From Nitrobium sp046350935 (GTDB lineage Bacteria; Nitrospirota; Thermodesulfovibrionia; Thermodesulfovibrionales; Dissulfurispiraceae): 58,070 nt of DNA. Below are positions 35,431 through 43,574 of this stretch, piece after piece. A model generated the notes under the pieces. The model did not search any database. It was not told the DNA's origin and saw only the letters and a list, made by a program, of their open reading frames with translations. The translations under genes were made by a program, and so were the position numbers. Position 1 is the stretch's first letter, and each line of letters starts with the position of its first letter. The stretch lies in contig JAXLZK010000026.1 of assembly GCA_046350935.1 (NCBI GenBank), forward strand, positions 1 through 58,070, read 5' to 3'.

Positions 35431-35478
35431 GGCGCATTCCCCTTTGCGGTATCGCCGTGGTGCAGGCCGGGAATCCTT

Positions 35479-36558
35479 CTACTCGATGAAACACTGCGGG
35501 TCTCCGGCCAGGAAGTCGCCGCCGCCCTTCGCCTGCGAGGCGGCGTAGGCGATGGCCCGGCATCCCCTGCAGTGCGTCCACCGCGCACACGCACCGCACT
35601 TCCCGCCGTACCGCGTCTTGTCGCGGAGCGCCGCGAGGACAGGCGATGCGGCCCATATCTCCCGAAGGGAGTCTTTCCGCACCGTGCCCAGCCGCACAGG
35701 CAGCCTCCTGCAGGGTACGACTGTTCCGTCGGCCAGGAGGGTGAACCCGGAGAGCCCCGCAGCGCACCCCCCCACGGGCACCTCCCGTCCGTCCTGTCCT
35801 GCGCTCCGGCCGTCTTTCCGGTCATCGTTCCGCTCCTCCCCGGTGAGGCGCATCTGCCGCGCAACAGGGTCGCCCGTCACGAGGGCGAGCTTTTCGGGTT
35901 TCGAGGCGAAAATGCGGGTATAGAGCTCCTTCACCTCCTCTGCAGGCAGCATCCTGTCCAGCAGGTCCCGGCCCCTCCCGGAGGGGACAAGGCGGGAGAA
36001 TCCGAGCTTCTGCACTCCCAGGGAGACCGCGAGGTCCATCATCTCCGGGAAAGCATCGGCGTTCAGGGAAGAAAGGGTCGTATTCAGGGTGACCGGAATC
36101 CCCGCACCGACGAGATGACGGACACCCCGCACCGCCGCGTCAAAGCTTCCCCTGCCCCGTATCTTCTCATGCACCTCACGGGGGCCCTCCATGCTCACCT
36201 GCACCCCCTTCACCCCGTGGGAGGCGAGCATACCGGCTCTCTTCCTGTCGATAAGGGTGCCGTTGGAGAGGAGAAAAACAGCAAAGCCCCGCAGGGCTAT
36301 TTTTTCGAGAATTGCGGGAAAGTCCCTGCGCAGGAACGGCTCACCGCCGGTCAGGGTGAAGCTGGATGAAAAGGAGATGCCGTAGGCGGAGCTCCATTCC
36401 TCCAGGGTATCCGCTATCTCCCCGATGACGGCCTCTATCTCCGGAAAAGAGAGCTCCTCCTGCCCGCTCCCCGTCTGATAGCAGTGGGAGCACCGGAGAT
36501 TGCAGCTCTCGGTAAGATGCCACTGGATAAAAAATTCCTGGTCGCTATGAAGAGGCAT
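35479..36558 (-). CDS. Radical SAM/SPASM peptide maturase (selenobiotic-type candidate)
   Basis: 359 residues. Radical SAM cluster motif is CNLRCSHC (Cys 19, 23, 26) and the SAM-binding segment is TLTGGEPFLRRDF. The C-terminal SPASM region has GGCAAGLSGFTLLADGTVVP, then CRRLP, and CGACARWTHCRGCRA. These are the hallmarks of RiPP maturases such as AnSME/SPASM relatives. In-frame TAA at 36570-36572 region precludes an earlier start; the ribosome site is weak. Immediately upstream, past a 100-base gap, is a short Cys/UGA-rich gene. From memory, a 'selenobiotic' maturase family has been named bioinformatically; membership must be checked. I expect it to modify the product of the upstream short gene. 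Confidence 0.82.
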   Translation of the reverse strand: MPLHSDQEFFIQWHLTESCNLRCSHCYQTGSGQEELSFPEIEAVIGEIADTLEEWSSAYGISFSSSFTLTGGEPFLRRDFPAILEKIALRGFAVFLLSNGTLIDRKRAGMLASHGVKGVQVSMEGPREVHEKIRGRGSFDAAVRGVRHLVGAGIPVTLNTTLSSLNADAFPEMMDLAVSLGVQKLGFSRLVPSGRGRDLLDRMLPAEEVKELYTRIFASKPEKLALVTGDPVARQMRLTGEERNDDRKDGRSAGQDGREVPVGGCAAGLSGFTLLADGTVVPCRRLPVRLGTVRKDSLREIWAASPVLAALRDKTRYGGKCGACARWTHCRGCRAIAYAASQAKGGGDFLAGDPQCFIE

Positions 36559-36578
36559 GGAGAATTATACCGTACTCC

Positions 36579-36678
36579 NNNNNNNNNNNNNNNNNNNNNN
36601 NNNNNNNNNNNNNNNNNNNNNNNNNNNNNNNNNNNNNNNNNNNNNNNNNNNNNNNNNNNNNNNNNNNNNNNNNNNNNN
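36579..36678. other. 100-base scaffold gap (N)
   Basis: Exactly 100 N, a conventional unknown-length gap. It hides the 3' end of the precursor gene and the start of the interval before the maturase. True length is unknown; additional precursor copies could lie here. Confidence 0.99.
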
Positions 36679-36871
36679 ACAGGCGGACAGGGCACCCACC
36701 TTTGGGGAGACTTCCCTGTCCGCCCCTTTTGTCGCCCGACGGGCAACATCAACTCTTTCAGCTCTTTCACTTCTGGCATGCAACGCCAGGATTCTGCAGC
36801 GCTGCGCTCTTCACTCCGAGCCAGAAAGCAGCCTCTTTTGCAAGGGCCTTTTTGCCCACCTTCTTCTTCAT
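36679..36871 (-). CDS. Putative multi-selenocysteine RiPP precursor (3' end in gap)
   Basis: ATG 36871 follows AAAGGAGG (9 nt spacing) and a sigma70 promoter. Residues 1-31 form a basic then hydrophobic leader (MKKKVGKKALAKEAAFWLGV and on to NPGVA). Cys 32 is followed by UGA at codons 35, 38 and 41 (36769-36767, 36760-36758, 36751-36749), then Cys 42-Cys 43. The frame stays open for at least 21 more codons into the gap and includes Cys 60 (KGGCPVRL). Read as selenocysteine the core is C-Q-K-U-K-S-U-K-S-U-C-C, a strict three-residue repeat. A GUC-loop hairpin follows directly. The simple alternative is a 34-residue peptide ending at the first UGA. The adjacent SPASM maturase supports a precursor either way. 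Confidence 0.7.
36731..36748 (-). promoter_or_regulatory. Candidate bacterial SECIS hairpin in the precursor mRNA
   Basis: UGUUGCCC (36748-36741) pairs with GGGCGACA (36737-36730, one G-U pair) around a GUC loop (36740-36738). Relative to the second UGA the stem begins 9-10 nt downstream, close to the 11 nt seen in the methyltransferase gene at 47276. Confidence 0.55.
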
Positions 36872-36919
36872 CCCGCTTCACCTCCTTTCAGAGAGACATG
36901 GTGCTGCGCCCGCACTCCT

Positions 36920-36947
36920 ATAGTATCACACAGAGAGGGGATGTCAA
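36920..36947 (-). promoter_or_regulatory. Sigma70 promoter of the precursor gene
   Basis: On the minus strand TTGACA (36947-36942) and TACTAT (36925-36920) have a 16-bp spacer, about 50 bp before ATG 36871. Confidence 0.65.
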
Positions 36948-36955
36948 CATAAAAG

Positions 36956-37082
36956 CAGAGTGAAACAGGCAAAAGCAGAATAAAGCAGAATGAGGCAGAG
37001 ATAAGAGAAAAAATGCTATTTCTTTTTTCTGTTGTATCCTGTCTCTTTCTGCCGTCCCCTGTCTTTCTTCTGCTTCACTCTG
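36956..37082. repeat. Long imperfect inverted repeat
   Basis: CAGAGTGAA (36956-36964) and TTCACTCTG (37074-37082) are perfect arms; inner segments rich in GCAGA and TCTGC also pair loosely. It separates the precursor promoter from the CBS gene end and may act as a terminator for the latter. Confidence 0.45.
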
Positions 37083-37086
37083 ACTG

Positions 37087-37129
37087 AGAGCGTCTAACAA
37101 AATGAACAAAAGCCGCTCCTGGACGCTCT
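37087..37129. repeat. Element A remnant, 43 bp
   Basis: AGAGCGTC at the left and GACGCTCT at the right, with the left arm continuing as in element A (TAACAAAATGAAC), but the interior is deleted. Confidence 0.6.
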
Positions 37130-37140
37130 TATTCTGTCTT

Positions 37141-37608
37141 TTACGCTCCTGCCCCGACGGTTGGGGAGGGAACCTTCATCTTGAATTCGTGCTCCGGCCA
37201 GAAGCCTGCCTCCGCCAGGGCATTGACAATCTGTTTTCTGCCGACGATGCCCGCGAGTTTCTTATGCTCCACAACCGGGAGCATAAGGCAGCGGAGGGAC
37301 ACCATGAGCTCCACCACATCTTCGATGCGGGTTTCCGGCATCACCGTAACGGGACTGCTGCAGTACCCATGCTCCGCATGTCCGCAGCTCATGATGGACT
37401 GCGCCTCGATCTCGTAAAGGGTCTTCCCCTGCCTGACCGCTTCGAGCACATCGTACTCAGATACGATTCCGATCACCTCGATCTGCTCATTGACCACCGG
37501 CAGGGCCGAGTAGGGACAGAGCAGCCTCTTCACGATGTCGGTCCCCCTCTCCTTTGCCTGGATGCTCATCCTCGGATGCATTATGTCTCGTGCCGTGATA
37601 CAGGACAT
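37141..37608 (-). CDS. Tandem CBS-domain protein
   Basis: 155 residues made of two CBS motifs: about 7-65 (ARDIMHPRM, ALPVVNEQIEVIGIVSEYDV) and about 85-145 (SSPVTVMPETRIEDVVELMV, LPVVEHKKLAGIVGRKQIV). CBS pairs bind adenine nucleotides such as AMP, ATP or SAM and report cell energy state. Between them lies a Cys-containing loop (MSCGHAEHGYC). It stands alone on the minus strand with AGGAGGTG as ribosome site. Target unknown. Confidence 0.88.
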   Translation of the reverse strand: MSCITARDIMHPRMSIQAKERGTDIVKRLLCPYSALPVVNEQIEVIGIVSEYDVLEAVRQGKTLYEIEAQSIMSCGHAEHGYCSSPVTVMPETRIEDVVELMVSLRCLMLPVVEHKKLAGIVGRKQIVNALAEAGFWPEHEFKMKVPSPTVGAGA

Positions 37609-37940
37609 GGCACACCTCCTTTACCAGGGGTTGTTCGGGAAAGGCGACTTTCTTACTTAACTTGTAGCAGAAAAACCTCCTTGCTGCAAGCCCTTTCAGC
37701 GGAGGTCTCCCGGAGAGTGATGCAGAGGCCTGACATACCTCCTCGCGCCGCAGCGCCCCTTGTTGCAATGTACAAAGAATTTTATTTAAAATCAGGATAG
37801 TTTTTGTTGCAGTCCCACGGGAAGACTCTGTTCGCTTTCTGCATGCGCCCGATTTCTATACCTCGACTACCCCACAACGAGAGAAGAGGGAGGGGGAAAA
37901 GCGCCCTGCGGAGACGCCGCGACAGAGTGAGGAAAAGTAT

Positions 37941-40676
37941 TTGTTTCTTTTCAACAAGATGAGCACCGGCTTTCAGTTGTGCGAGATGATCTATGATGCC
38001 GCAGGCGCGCCGCACGACTACCGATTCCTTGCAATCAACCCGGCGTTCGAGACGCTGACGGGGCTGAAGCGCACGAGCGTCATCGGCCGCACTGTCCGGG
38101 AAATTCTCCCCTCCATCGAACAGCATTGGATCGAAACCTTCGGCAGGGTCGCGCAGACCGGGGAGCCGGTTCACCTGCGGCATTATGCGCACAACAGGGA
38201 CAGGCACTATGACGCGTATGCCTTCAGCCCGCAAAAAGGCCGTTTCGCAGTCCTCTTCCTGGACGTTACCGAGTACCGGAGAGCGGACGAGGAGCTGTCC
38301 GCCGATTTTTCCGCCTTGAAGAAACTGCACGAGGTCAGTACGCACTTTGTCATGCAGGAAGACCTCGGTTCGCTCCTGGAGGGGCTTATCGATGCGGCTC
38401 TCTTCCTCTCCTCAGCCGAGAGGGGAACCCTCCAGTTGCTCGAACCCGCTTCGGGAGAATTGAAGATCCTGGCGCACCGCGGGTTCAACCGGTCCTTCCT
38501 GGAGTTCTTCAGCACGGTCGTATGCGACACCTCAGCCGTATGCGGGGCAGCGATGCGGCAAAAGGAGCGCGTCATTGTGGAGGACGTGACGCAGAGCCCG
38601 CTCTTCGCCGGCTCCCCGGCGCTGGAGGTACTGCTCGGGGCAGGCGTCCGCGCGGTGCAGGCGACGCCGCTGATCAGCCGAACAGGCCGGCTGGTGGGGA
38701 TCGTTTCGACGCACTGGCGTGTACGCCACCGTTCCGACGAACGCGTCCTGCGCATGATGGACCTGCTGGCGGGGCAGGCGGCGGACGCCATCGAAGCGAT
38801 GCAGGCGAAGGAGGCTCTCCGCGAAAGCGAAGAGCGGTTCCGCCGGCAGAACGCCGTCCTGCAAGGGATCAACCGGATATTCAGAGAGTCCCTGACCTGC
38901 TCTACTGAGGAGGAACTGGGACGTATCTGCCTCCGGGTCGCAGAGGAGGTGACCGGGAGCGCGTTCGGCTTCATCGGTGAAATCAACAAGGAGGGAAAAC
39001 TGGATAATATCGCCATCAGCGATCCCGGCTGGAGCGCCTGCCGGATGGGGAGCACGACAGCCCACCAACGGGTATCTGCCGGCTCCACCATCCACGGCCT
39101 CTACGGCCGGGTGCTCATTGATGGAAAATTTTTCTTCACCAACAATCCGCCCTCCCATCCGGACAGCATCGGCACACCCCCCGGACATCCGCCGCTGAAG
39201 GCGTTTCTCGGGGCGCCCCTGCTCCATGGCGGAAAGACCATCGGCATGGTAGGACTGGGCAACCGTGCGGGCGGGTATCGCGCCGAGGACCAGGAAGCGC
39301 TGGAGGCCCTCGCGCCCGCAATCGTCCAGGTCATTATGCACAAGCGTATGGAGAGGGAGATCGAGCATCGGGCGTACCATGATATGCTGACCGGCCTGCC
39401 GAACCGGCGGCTGTTCATGGATATCCTCTCCGTAGAGCTGGCGAAGGCCCGGAGAAGCCGGGCGAAATGCTCCGTGCTCTTTCTCGACCTGGACCGCTTC
39501 AAATACATCAACGACACCCTCGGCCACGATATCGGGGATATCCTGCTCAAAGAAGCGGCGGAAAGGCTGAAGCGCAGCATCCGCGAATCGGATATCGTCG
39601 CCCGCATCGGAGGGGACGAGTTCAACATTTTCCTCACCGACATCTCCCACGCCGAAGACGTCGTCACCATTTCGCAGAAGATCGTCGATTCATTCAGAGA
39701 GCCCTACAAGATCGGAGGGCACAGTCTCGCGGTGAGCACCAGCATCGGGATCAGCATCTTTCCCGACGACGCCGGGGACAGGGAGGCGCTGTTTAAAAAC
39801 GCGGATATCGCCATGTACCATGCCAAGGAGCTGGGGGGGAACGCCTACCATTTCTACGACCCCACGATGAATATCCGGACGATAGAACGCCTGAGCCTCG
39901 AAAGCCGGCTCCGGCAATCGCTGCACCGGGGAGAGCTCACGGTGCACTATCAGCCGCAGATCGACCTCCGCACCGGGCAGGTCGTATGCGCCGAAGCGCT
40001 CGTCAGATGGCAGCACCCGGAACAGGGGCTGCTCGACCCCCGGCATTTCATCCTCGTGGCTGAGGAGACCGGTTTCATCTCCGACATCGACGAATGGGTG
40101 CTCAGGACCACGTGCGCTCAATTCAAGCAGTGGTGGGACGAGGGCTTGCCCTCCCTCTGCGCGACCGTCAACCTCTCCGCAAAACAGTTCCAGAAGGCGG
40201 ACCTGGCGGAGAGGGTATTCCGGATACTGGAAGAAACCGGGTTCGATCCCGGGCACCTTATCCTTGAGATCACCGAGGGTGTCGCAATGAAAAACCTGGT
40301 GCATACCGCTTCCACCATGACCAGGCTGTCGGAAAGGGGTGTGGGAATCGCCATCGACGATTTCGGCACCGGCTACTCATCGCTGAACCACCTGAAGAAA
40401 CTCCCCATCCGGAAACTGAAGATCGACCGCTCCTTTGTGAAGGACGTCGCCACCGACCCCGACGACAGGGCGATCGTCGAGGCGGTGGCTGCCCTGGCCC
40501 GCAGCATGAAACTGTGTGTCACCGCCGAAGGGGTCGAGTCTGAAGAGCAGCGGGAATTCCTCGAATCCGTCGGCTTCCAGGAGATGCAGGGCTTCCTCTT
40601 CAGCAGACCGTTGACGGCGGAGGGACTCAAAGAGCTGATCAGCGGCGGGAAACGGCGCGCCGCGCAGGCGGACTGA
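37941..40676 (+). CDS. PAS-GAF-GAF-GGDEF-EAL cyclic-di-GMP protein
   Basis: 911 residues if started at TTG 37941. PAS (about 1-110), GAF (about 125-285), GAF-like (about 300-460), GGDEF (about 465-630) with intact GGDEF motif (RIGGDEFNIF), EAL (about 650-900) with AEALVRW, DDFGTGYSSL and LKIDRSF. Both the cyclase signature and the phosphodiesterase residues look intact, so net activity is unclear. No membrane helix. The PAS domain seems to begin earlier (SEEKYLFLF overlaps the start), and the frame is open further upstream but has no ATG, GTG or TTG there. ATG 37959 would truncate the PAS domain. Confidence 0.87.
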   Translation: MFLFNKMSTGFQLCEMIYDAAGAPHDYRFLAINPAFETLTGLKRTSVIGRTVREILPSIEQHWIETFGRVAQTGEPVHLRHYAHNRDRHYDAYAFSPQKGRFAVLFLDVTEYRRADEELSADFSALKKLHEVSTHFVMQEDLGSLLEGLIDAALFLSSAERGTLQLLEPASGELKILAHRGFNRSFLEFFSTVVCDTSAVCGAAMRQKERVIVEDVTQSPLFAGSPALEVLLGAGVRAVQATPLISRTGRLVGIVSTHWRVRHRSDERVLRMMDLLAGQAADAIEAMQAKEALRESEERFRRQNAVLQGINRIFRESLTCSTEEELGRICLRVAEEVTGSAFGFIGEINKEGKLDNIAISDPGWSACRMGSTTAHQRVSAGSTIHGLYGRVLIDGKFFFTNNPPSHPDSIGTPPGHPPLKAFLGAPLLHGGKTIGMVGLGNRAGGYRAEDQEALEALAPAIVQVIMHKRMEREIEHRAYHDMLTGLPNRRLFMDILSVELAKARRSRAKCSVLFLDLDRFKYINDTLGHDIGDILLKEAAERLKRSIRESDIVARIGGDEFNIFLTDISHAEDVVTISQKIVDSFREPYKIGGHSLAVSTSIGISIFPDDAGDREALFKNADIAMYHAKELGGNAYHFYDPTMNIRTIERLSLESRLRQSLHRGELTVHYQPQIDLRTGQVVCAEALVRWQHPEQGLLDPRHFILVAEETGFISDIDEWVLRTTCAQFKQWWDEGLPSLCATVNLSAKQFQKADLAERVFRILEETGFDPGHLILEITEGVAMKNLVHTASTMTRLSERGVGIAIDDFGTGYSSLNHLKKLPIRKLKIDRSFVKDVATDPDDRAIVEAVAALARSMKLCVTAEGVESEEQREFLESVGFQEMQGFLFSRPLTAEGLKELISGGKRRAAQAD

Positions 40677-40707
40677 TCAGGCTGCGGGGAGCGGCGCGTG
40701 TCTCTTT

Positions 40708-42546
40708 TCAGCCCCTGGCGAGGTCTTTCACAGCGCGTACGATGGCGCTCCGCGAGATTTCCGCGTAGTCGAGAAGCTCGCGGGGCCTTCCGCTCCGGGG
40801 CATCTTCCGCACCGCAAGGGAGCGGACCGGGGCGCCGCTTCCGGCCAGAGCGCTGCAGACAGCCTCTCCTAGTCCCCCTTCAGCATAATGGTCCTCGACG
40901 GTGATGACCGCTCCGGTCTCGCGGGCGGCCTCTCCGAGGGTCGCCCTGTCGAGGGGCTTGATGCTGTACAGGTCGATGACCCGCACTGAAATACCCTCCT
41001 CCTTCAGCATCTCATGCGCTGCGAGCGCCTCGTGGAGCGTCACTCCCGCCGCAACCACCGTGACTGTATCGTGCGCGCTCTTCCGGAGCACCTTGCTTCC
41101 GCCGATAGGAAAGGCCTCCCCGCTCCCGTAGAGAACAGGGGTGTCCATGCGGGTGGTGCGGAGATAGACGATGCCGTGATGCTGCGCAGCCTCCTCCACC
41201 AGCCGTACCGTGGAAACCGCATCCGACGGGTACAGCACGACACTGTCCAGAAGCGCACGGAAAAGGGCGATGTCTTCGAGCCCCATCTGGGAGGGGCCGT
41301 CTTCCCCGATGGATACTCCGGCATGCGATCCGGCGAAGACGATATGGGGAAGAGAATACTGGCTCATCCGGATCTGGTCGAAGGCGCGGGAGAGAAAGGC
41401 CGCGAAAGTGGACACGAAGGGGACCTTGCCGCGGCGGGCGAGTCCCAGCGCAGCTCCCGCCATATTCTGTTCGGCGACATACATTTCGAAGAAACGCTCC
41501 GGGTGCCGGTCCCTGAAAATCTCCGCATAGGTGGAGTTGCCCACCTCGGCGTCGAGTACCACGATCCCGGGAAACCGGGGAAAGAGGTCCGCCAGTGCAT
41601 GGCCGTATGCCCTGCGGGTGGAGACGGGCCCTCCGGGCAGGGGAGCACTCTTCACCATCCCGTGGGGCGGAGGGAGTGCGGGAGCGAGGTCCTCCGGGTC
41701 CGCTATGTCTCCCCGGAGCGAAATTTCGACCGGCCCCAGCCCCTTCAGCGCTTCCGCGAGCTCCGCTTTCGTGAGGGCCTTGCCGTGCCAACCCTCCCTG
41801 TCCTCGATGAAAGACACCCCCTTTCCCTTCGTAGTATGGGCGATGATCACGGTGGGAGAGCCTTCGTGCAGGAGCGCCCGTCCATAGGCGTCGAGGATCT
41901 CCGGAAAGGAGTGGCCGTCGACCACCACAGTCTTCCATCCGAAGGCGGAGAACCGCTTTGCGTAGGCCGGGAGGTCGTGTCCGTACATCGTCTCTCCCCT
42001 CTGGCCCAGGCGGTTCACATCGAGGACGCCGATGAGGTTGTCCAGACAGTAATGGGCGGCGAGCTGCGCCGCCTCCCATACCGACCCTTCCGCCGCCTCG
42101 CTGTCCCCCAGGAGCACATAGGTTTTACAGGGCAGCTTGTCGAGATATTTCGCATTCAGGGCCATCCCCAGGCCGATGGAAAGCCCCTGCCCCAGGGAGC
42201 CGGTGGCGGCTTCGGTGTAGGGAAAGGCGACGGAGGGATGTCCTTCAAGTGGACTCCCGAACTTCCTGAGGGAGAGCAGCTCGTTTTCCGCCATCCTTCC
42301 CGCCGCCGCCCAGAGGGCGTAGAGGAGCGGCGCCGCGTGCCCCTTGGAGAAAAGGAGCCGGTCGTTGTTGGGGTGGTCCGGGTCGGCTGCATTGAAGCGA
42401 AACACCCCGCCGAACAGGAGGGCGGTCATCAGCTCGACCGCGGAGAGGGAGGAGGAAGGATGCCCCGAGCCTGCCTCCGTCGTGGAAACAAGGATAGAGT
42501 AACGAATGAGTTTTGCGAGTCTTTCGAGTCTCCCTTTGCCGGGCAT
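40708..42546 (-). CDS. tkt: Transketolase
   Basis: 612 residues from ATG 42546 (GAGAGG upstream). The thiamine diphosphate motif GDSEAAEGSVWEAAQLAAHY is near residue 145. The N-terminus has STTEAGSGHPSSSLSAVELM with the substrate-contacting His. The C-terminal part has MYVAEQNMAGAALGLARRGK with catalytic Glu, and SHAGVSIGEDGPSQM. At about 610 residues it resembles the archaeal/animal-type short transketolases more than the 660-residue E. coli form. It shuttles two-carbon units in the pentose phosphate pathway. It is 176 bp downstream of korB on the same strand. Confidence 0.92.
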   Translation of the reverse strand: MPGKGRLERLAKLIRYSILVSTTEAGSGHPSSSLSAVELMTALLFGGVFRFNAADPDHPNNDRLLFSKGHAAPLLYALWAAAGRMAENELLSLRKFGSPLEGHPSVAFPYTEAATGSLGQGLSIGLGMALNAKYLDKLPCKTYVLLGDSEAAEGSVWEAAQLAAHYCLDNLIGVLDVNRLGQRGETMYGHDLPAYAKRFSAFGWKTVVVDGHSFPEILDAYGRALLHEGSPTVIIAHTTKGKGVSFIEDREGWHGKALTKAELAEALKGLGPVEISLRGDIADPEDLAPALPPPHGMVKSAPLPGGPVSTRRAYGHALADLFPRFPGIVVLDAEVGNSTYAEIFRDRHPERFFEMYVAEQNMAGAALGLARRGKVPFVSTFAAFLSRAFDQIRMSQYSLPHIVFAGSHAGVSIGEDGPSQMGLEDIALFRALLDSVVLYPSDAVSTVRLVEEAAQHHGIVYLRTTRMDTPVLYGSGEAFPIGGSKVLRKSAHDTVTVVAAGVTLHEALAAHEMLKEEGISVRVIDLYSIKPLDRATLGEAARETGAVITVEDHYAEGGLGEAVCSALAGSGAPVRSLAVRKMPRSGRPRELLDYAEISRSAIVRAVKDLARG

Positions 42547-42637
42547 GGGACCTCTCTTTCGTAAAAATGCGGGAGGGATACGCCCTAGCATAGCAAAGGA
42601 CGGGAGCGGGAATCCAGTAGGGGCGCAACGGTGCTTC

Positions 42638-42690
42638 CGGCCTTCGGCCGCCCTCTCCCCTCTCCCTCGAGGGAGGGGAGAGGGGAAGGG
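42638..42690. repeat. Palindromic intergenic repeat
   Basis: CGGCCTTCGGCCG (42638-42650) is followed by an imperfect stem of about 16 bp centred at 42668/42669 (CTCCCTCGAGGGAG core). It resembles the pyrimidine/purine palindromes around the DUF559 gene and may act as terminator for korAB. Confidence 0.55.
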
Positions 42691-42722
42691 TGAGGGTGAA
42701 AGAGAGAGTTGTGAAGCAGCCT

Positions 42723-43574
42723 CTAATAAAATTCCCTGAGCGTGGCTTCGGCCCTTGTCCTGTCGAAAGACTGCTTCACCAGGGAGCTTTCGCTGATGAC
42801 CGGGATCCTCTCCTCCAGGGTCGGACGGTTGTTCCTGTAAAGAATGCCGAGCGGAATGCGGTCGCCCCATTCGAGGGCGCGCCGGAAGGCCTCAGCCCTG
42901 TCTTCGGGGTTGTATTCGGGCTCAAGGCGGTAGACCCTCTCCTTGTACCAGAGAAAGGTGTTGACCTTGTTGAAGGTAACGCAGGGCTGATGGATATCGA
43001 CGAGGCTGAATCCCTTGTGCTGCACCGCCGCCTTGATCATGGACTTCAGGTGCTCCCCGTCGCCCGCAAAACTGCGGGCCACGAAACTGCAGTCGAGGGC
43101 CACGGCCAGCGCGGCGGGGTTCAACTGCTCGGAGAGCACCCCGTAGGGTTGGTTCTTGGTGATCATCCCCTCCATGCTCGTGGGGGACGCCTGCCCCTTG
43201 GTGAGCCCGTAGATCTGGTTATCGTGGACGAAGAGCTTAACATTGATGTTCCTCCTGATGGCGTGCATCAGATGGTTCCCTCCCTCCCCGTAGCAATCGC
43301 CGTCGCCCGCCACCGCCATGACGATCATCTCGCGGTTGGCAAGCCGTATCCCCGTCGCCACCGGAAGCGTCCTGCCGTGCAGGCCGTTGAACGTATTGCA
43401 GCGGAGATAGTGGGGGAACTTGCCCGCCTGCCCGATGCCCGAGACGAGGGTGAACTGGTGCGGCTCCAACCCGAGCTCCACCATCGCCTCCTTGAATACC
43501 TTGAGAATGGGGAAGTTGCCGCATCCCGGACACCATGCGGGGGTGCGCCCCTTGTACTCATCCAGTGTGGGCAT
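42723..43574 (-). CDS. korB: 2-oxoacid:ferredoxin oxidoreductase beta subunit
   Basis: 283 residues. PAWCPGCGNFPIL near residue 12 and GDGDCYGEGGNHLMHAIRRN (about 92) are the cluster/thiamine diphosphate signatures of this subunit. DNQIYGLTKGQ and SFAGDGEHL are typical. With KorA it oxidises 2-oxoglutarate or another 2-oxoacid to the acyl-CoA, reducing ferredoxin, or runs in reverse for CO2 fixation. The substrate is uncertain; 2-oxoglutarate is favoured by the KorA-type fusion. Start overlaps the korA end by 17 bp. Confidence 0.9.
   Translation of the reverse strand: MPTLDEYKGRTPAWCPGCGNFPILKVFKEAMVELGLEPHQFTLVSGIGQAGKFPHYLRCNTFNGLHGRTLPVATGIRLANREMIVMAVAGDGDCYGEGGNHLMHAIRRNINVKLFVHDNQIYGLTKGQASPTSMEGMITKNQPYGVLSEQLNPAALAVALDCSFVARSFAGDGEHLKSMIKAAVQHKGFSLVDIHQPCVTFNKVNTFLWYKERVYRLEPEYNPEDRAEAFRRALEWGDRIPLGILYRNNRPTLEERIPVISESSLVKQSFDRTRAEATLREFY

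Noticed and set aside
36767..36871. Precursor as a plain 34-residue peptide ending at the first UGA
   Set aside because: Possible, but it leaves unexplained the three UGAs at equal spacing, the continued open frame with Cys-Cys, and the SECIS-like hairpin. Kept as the null alternative.
37102..37800. 232-codon plus-strand frame over the CBS gene
   Set aside because: It is antisense to a clear tandem CBS protein and starts inside an element A remnant.
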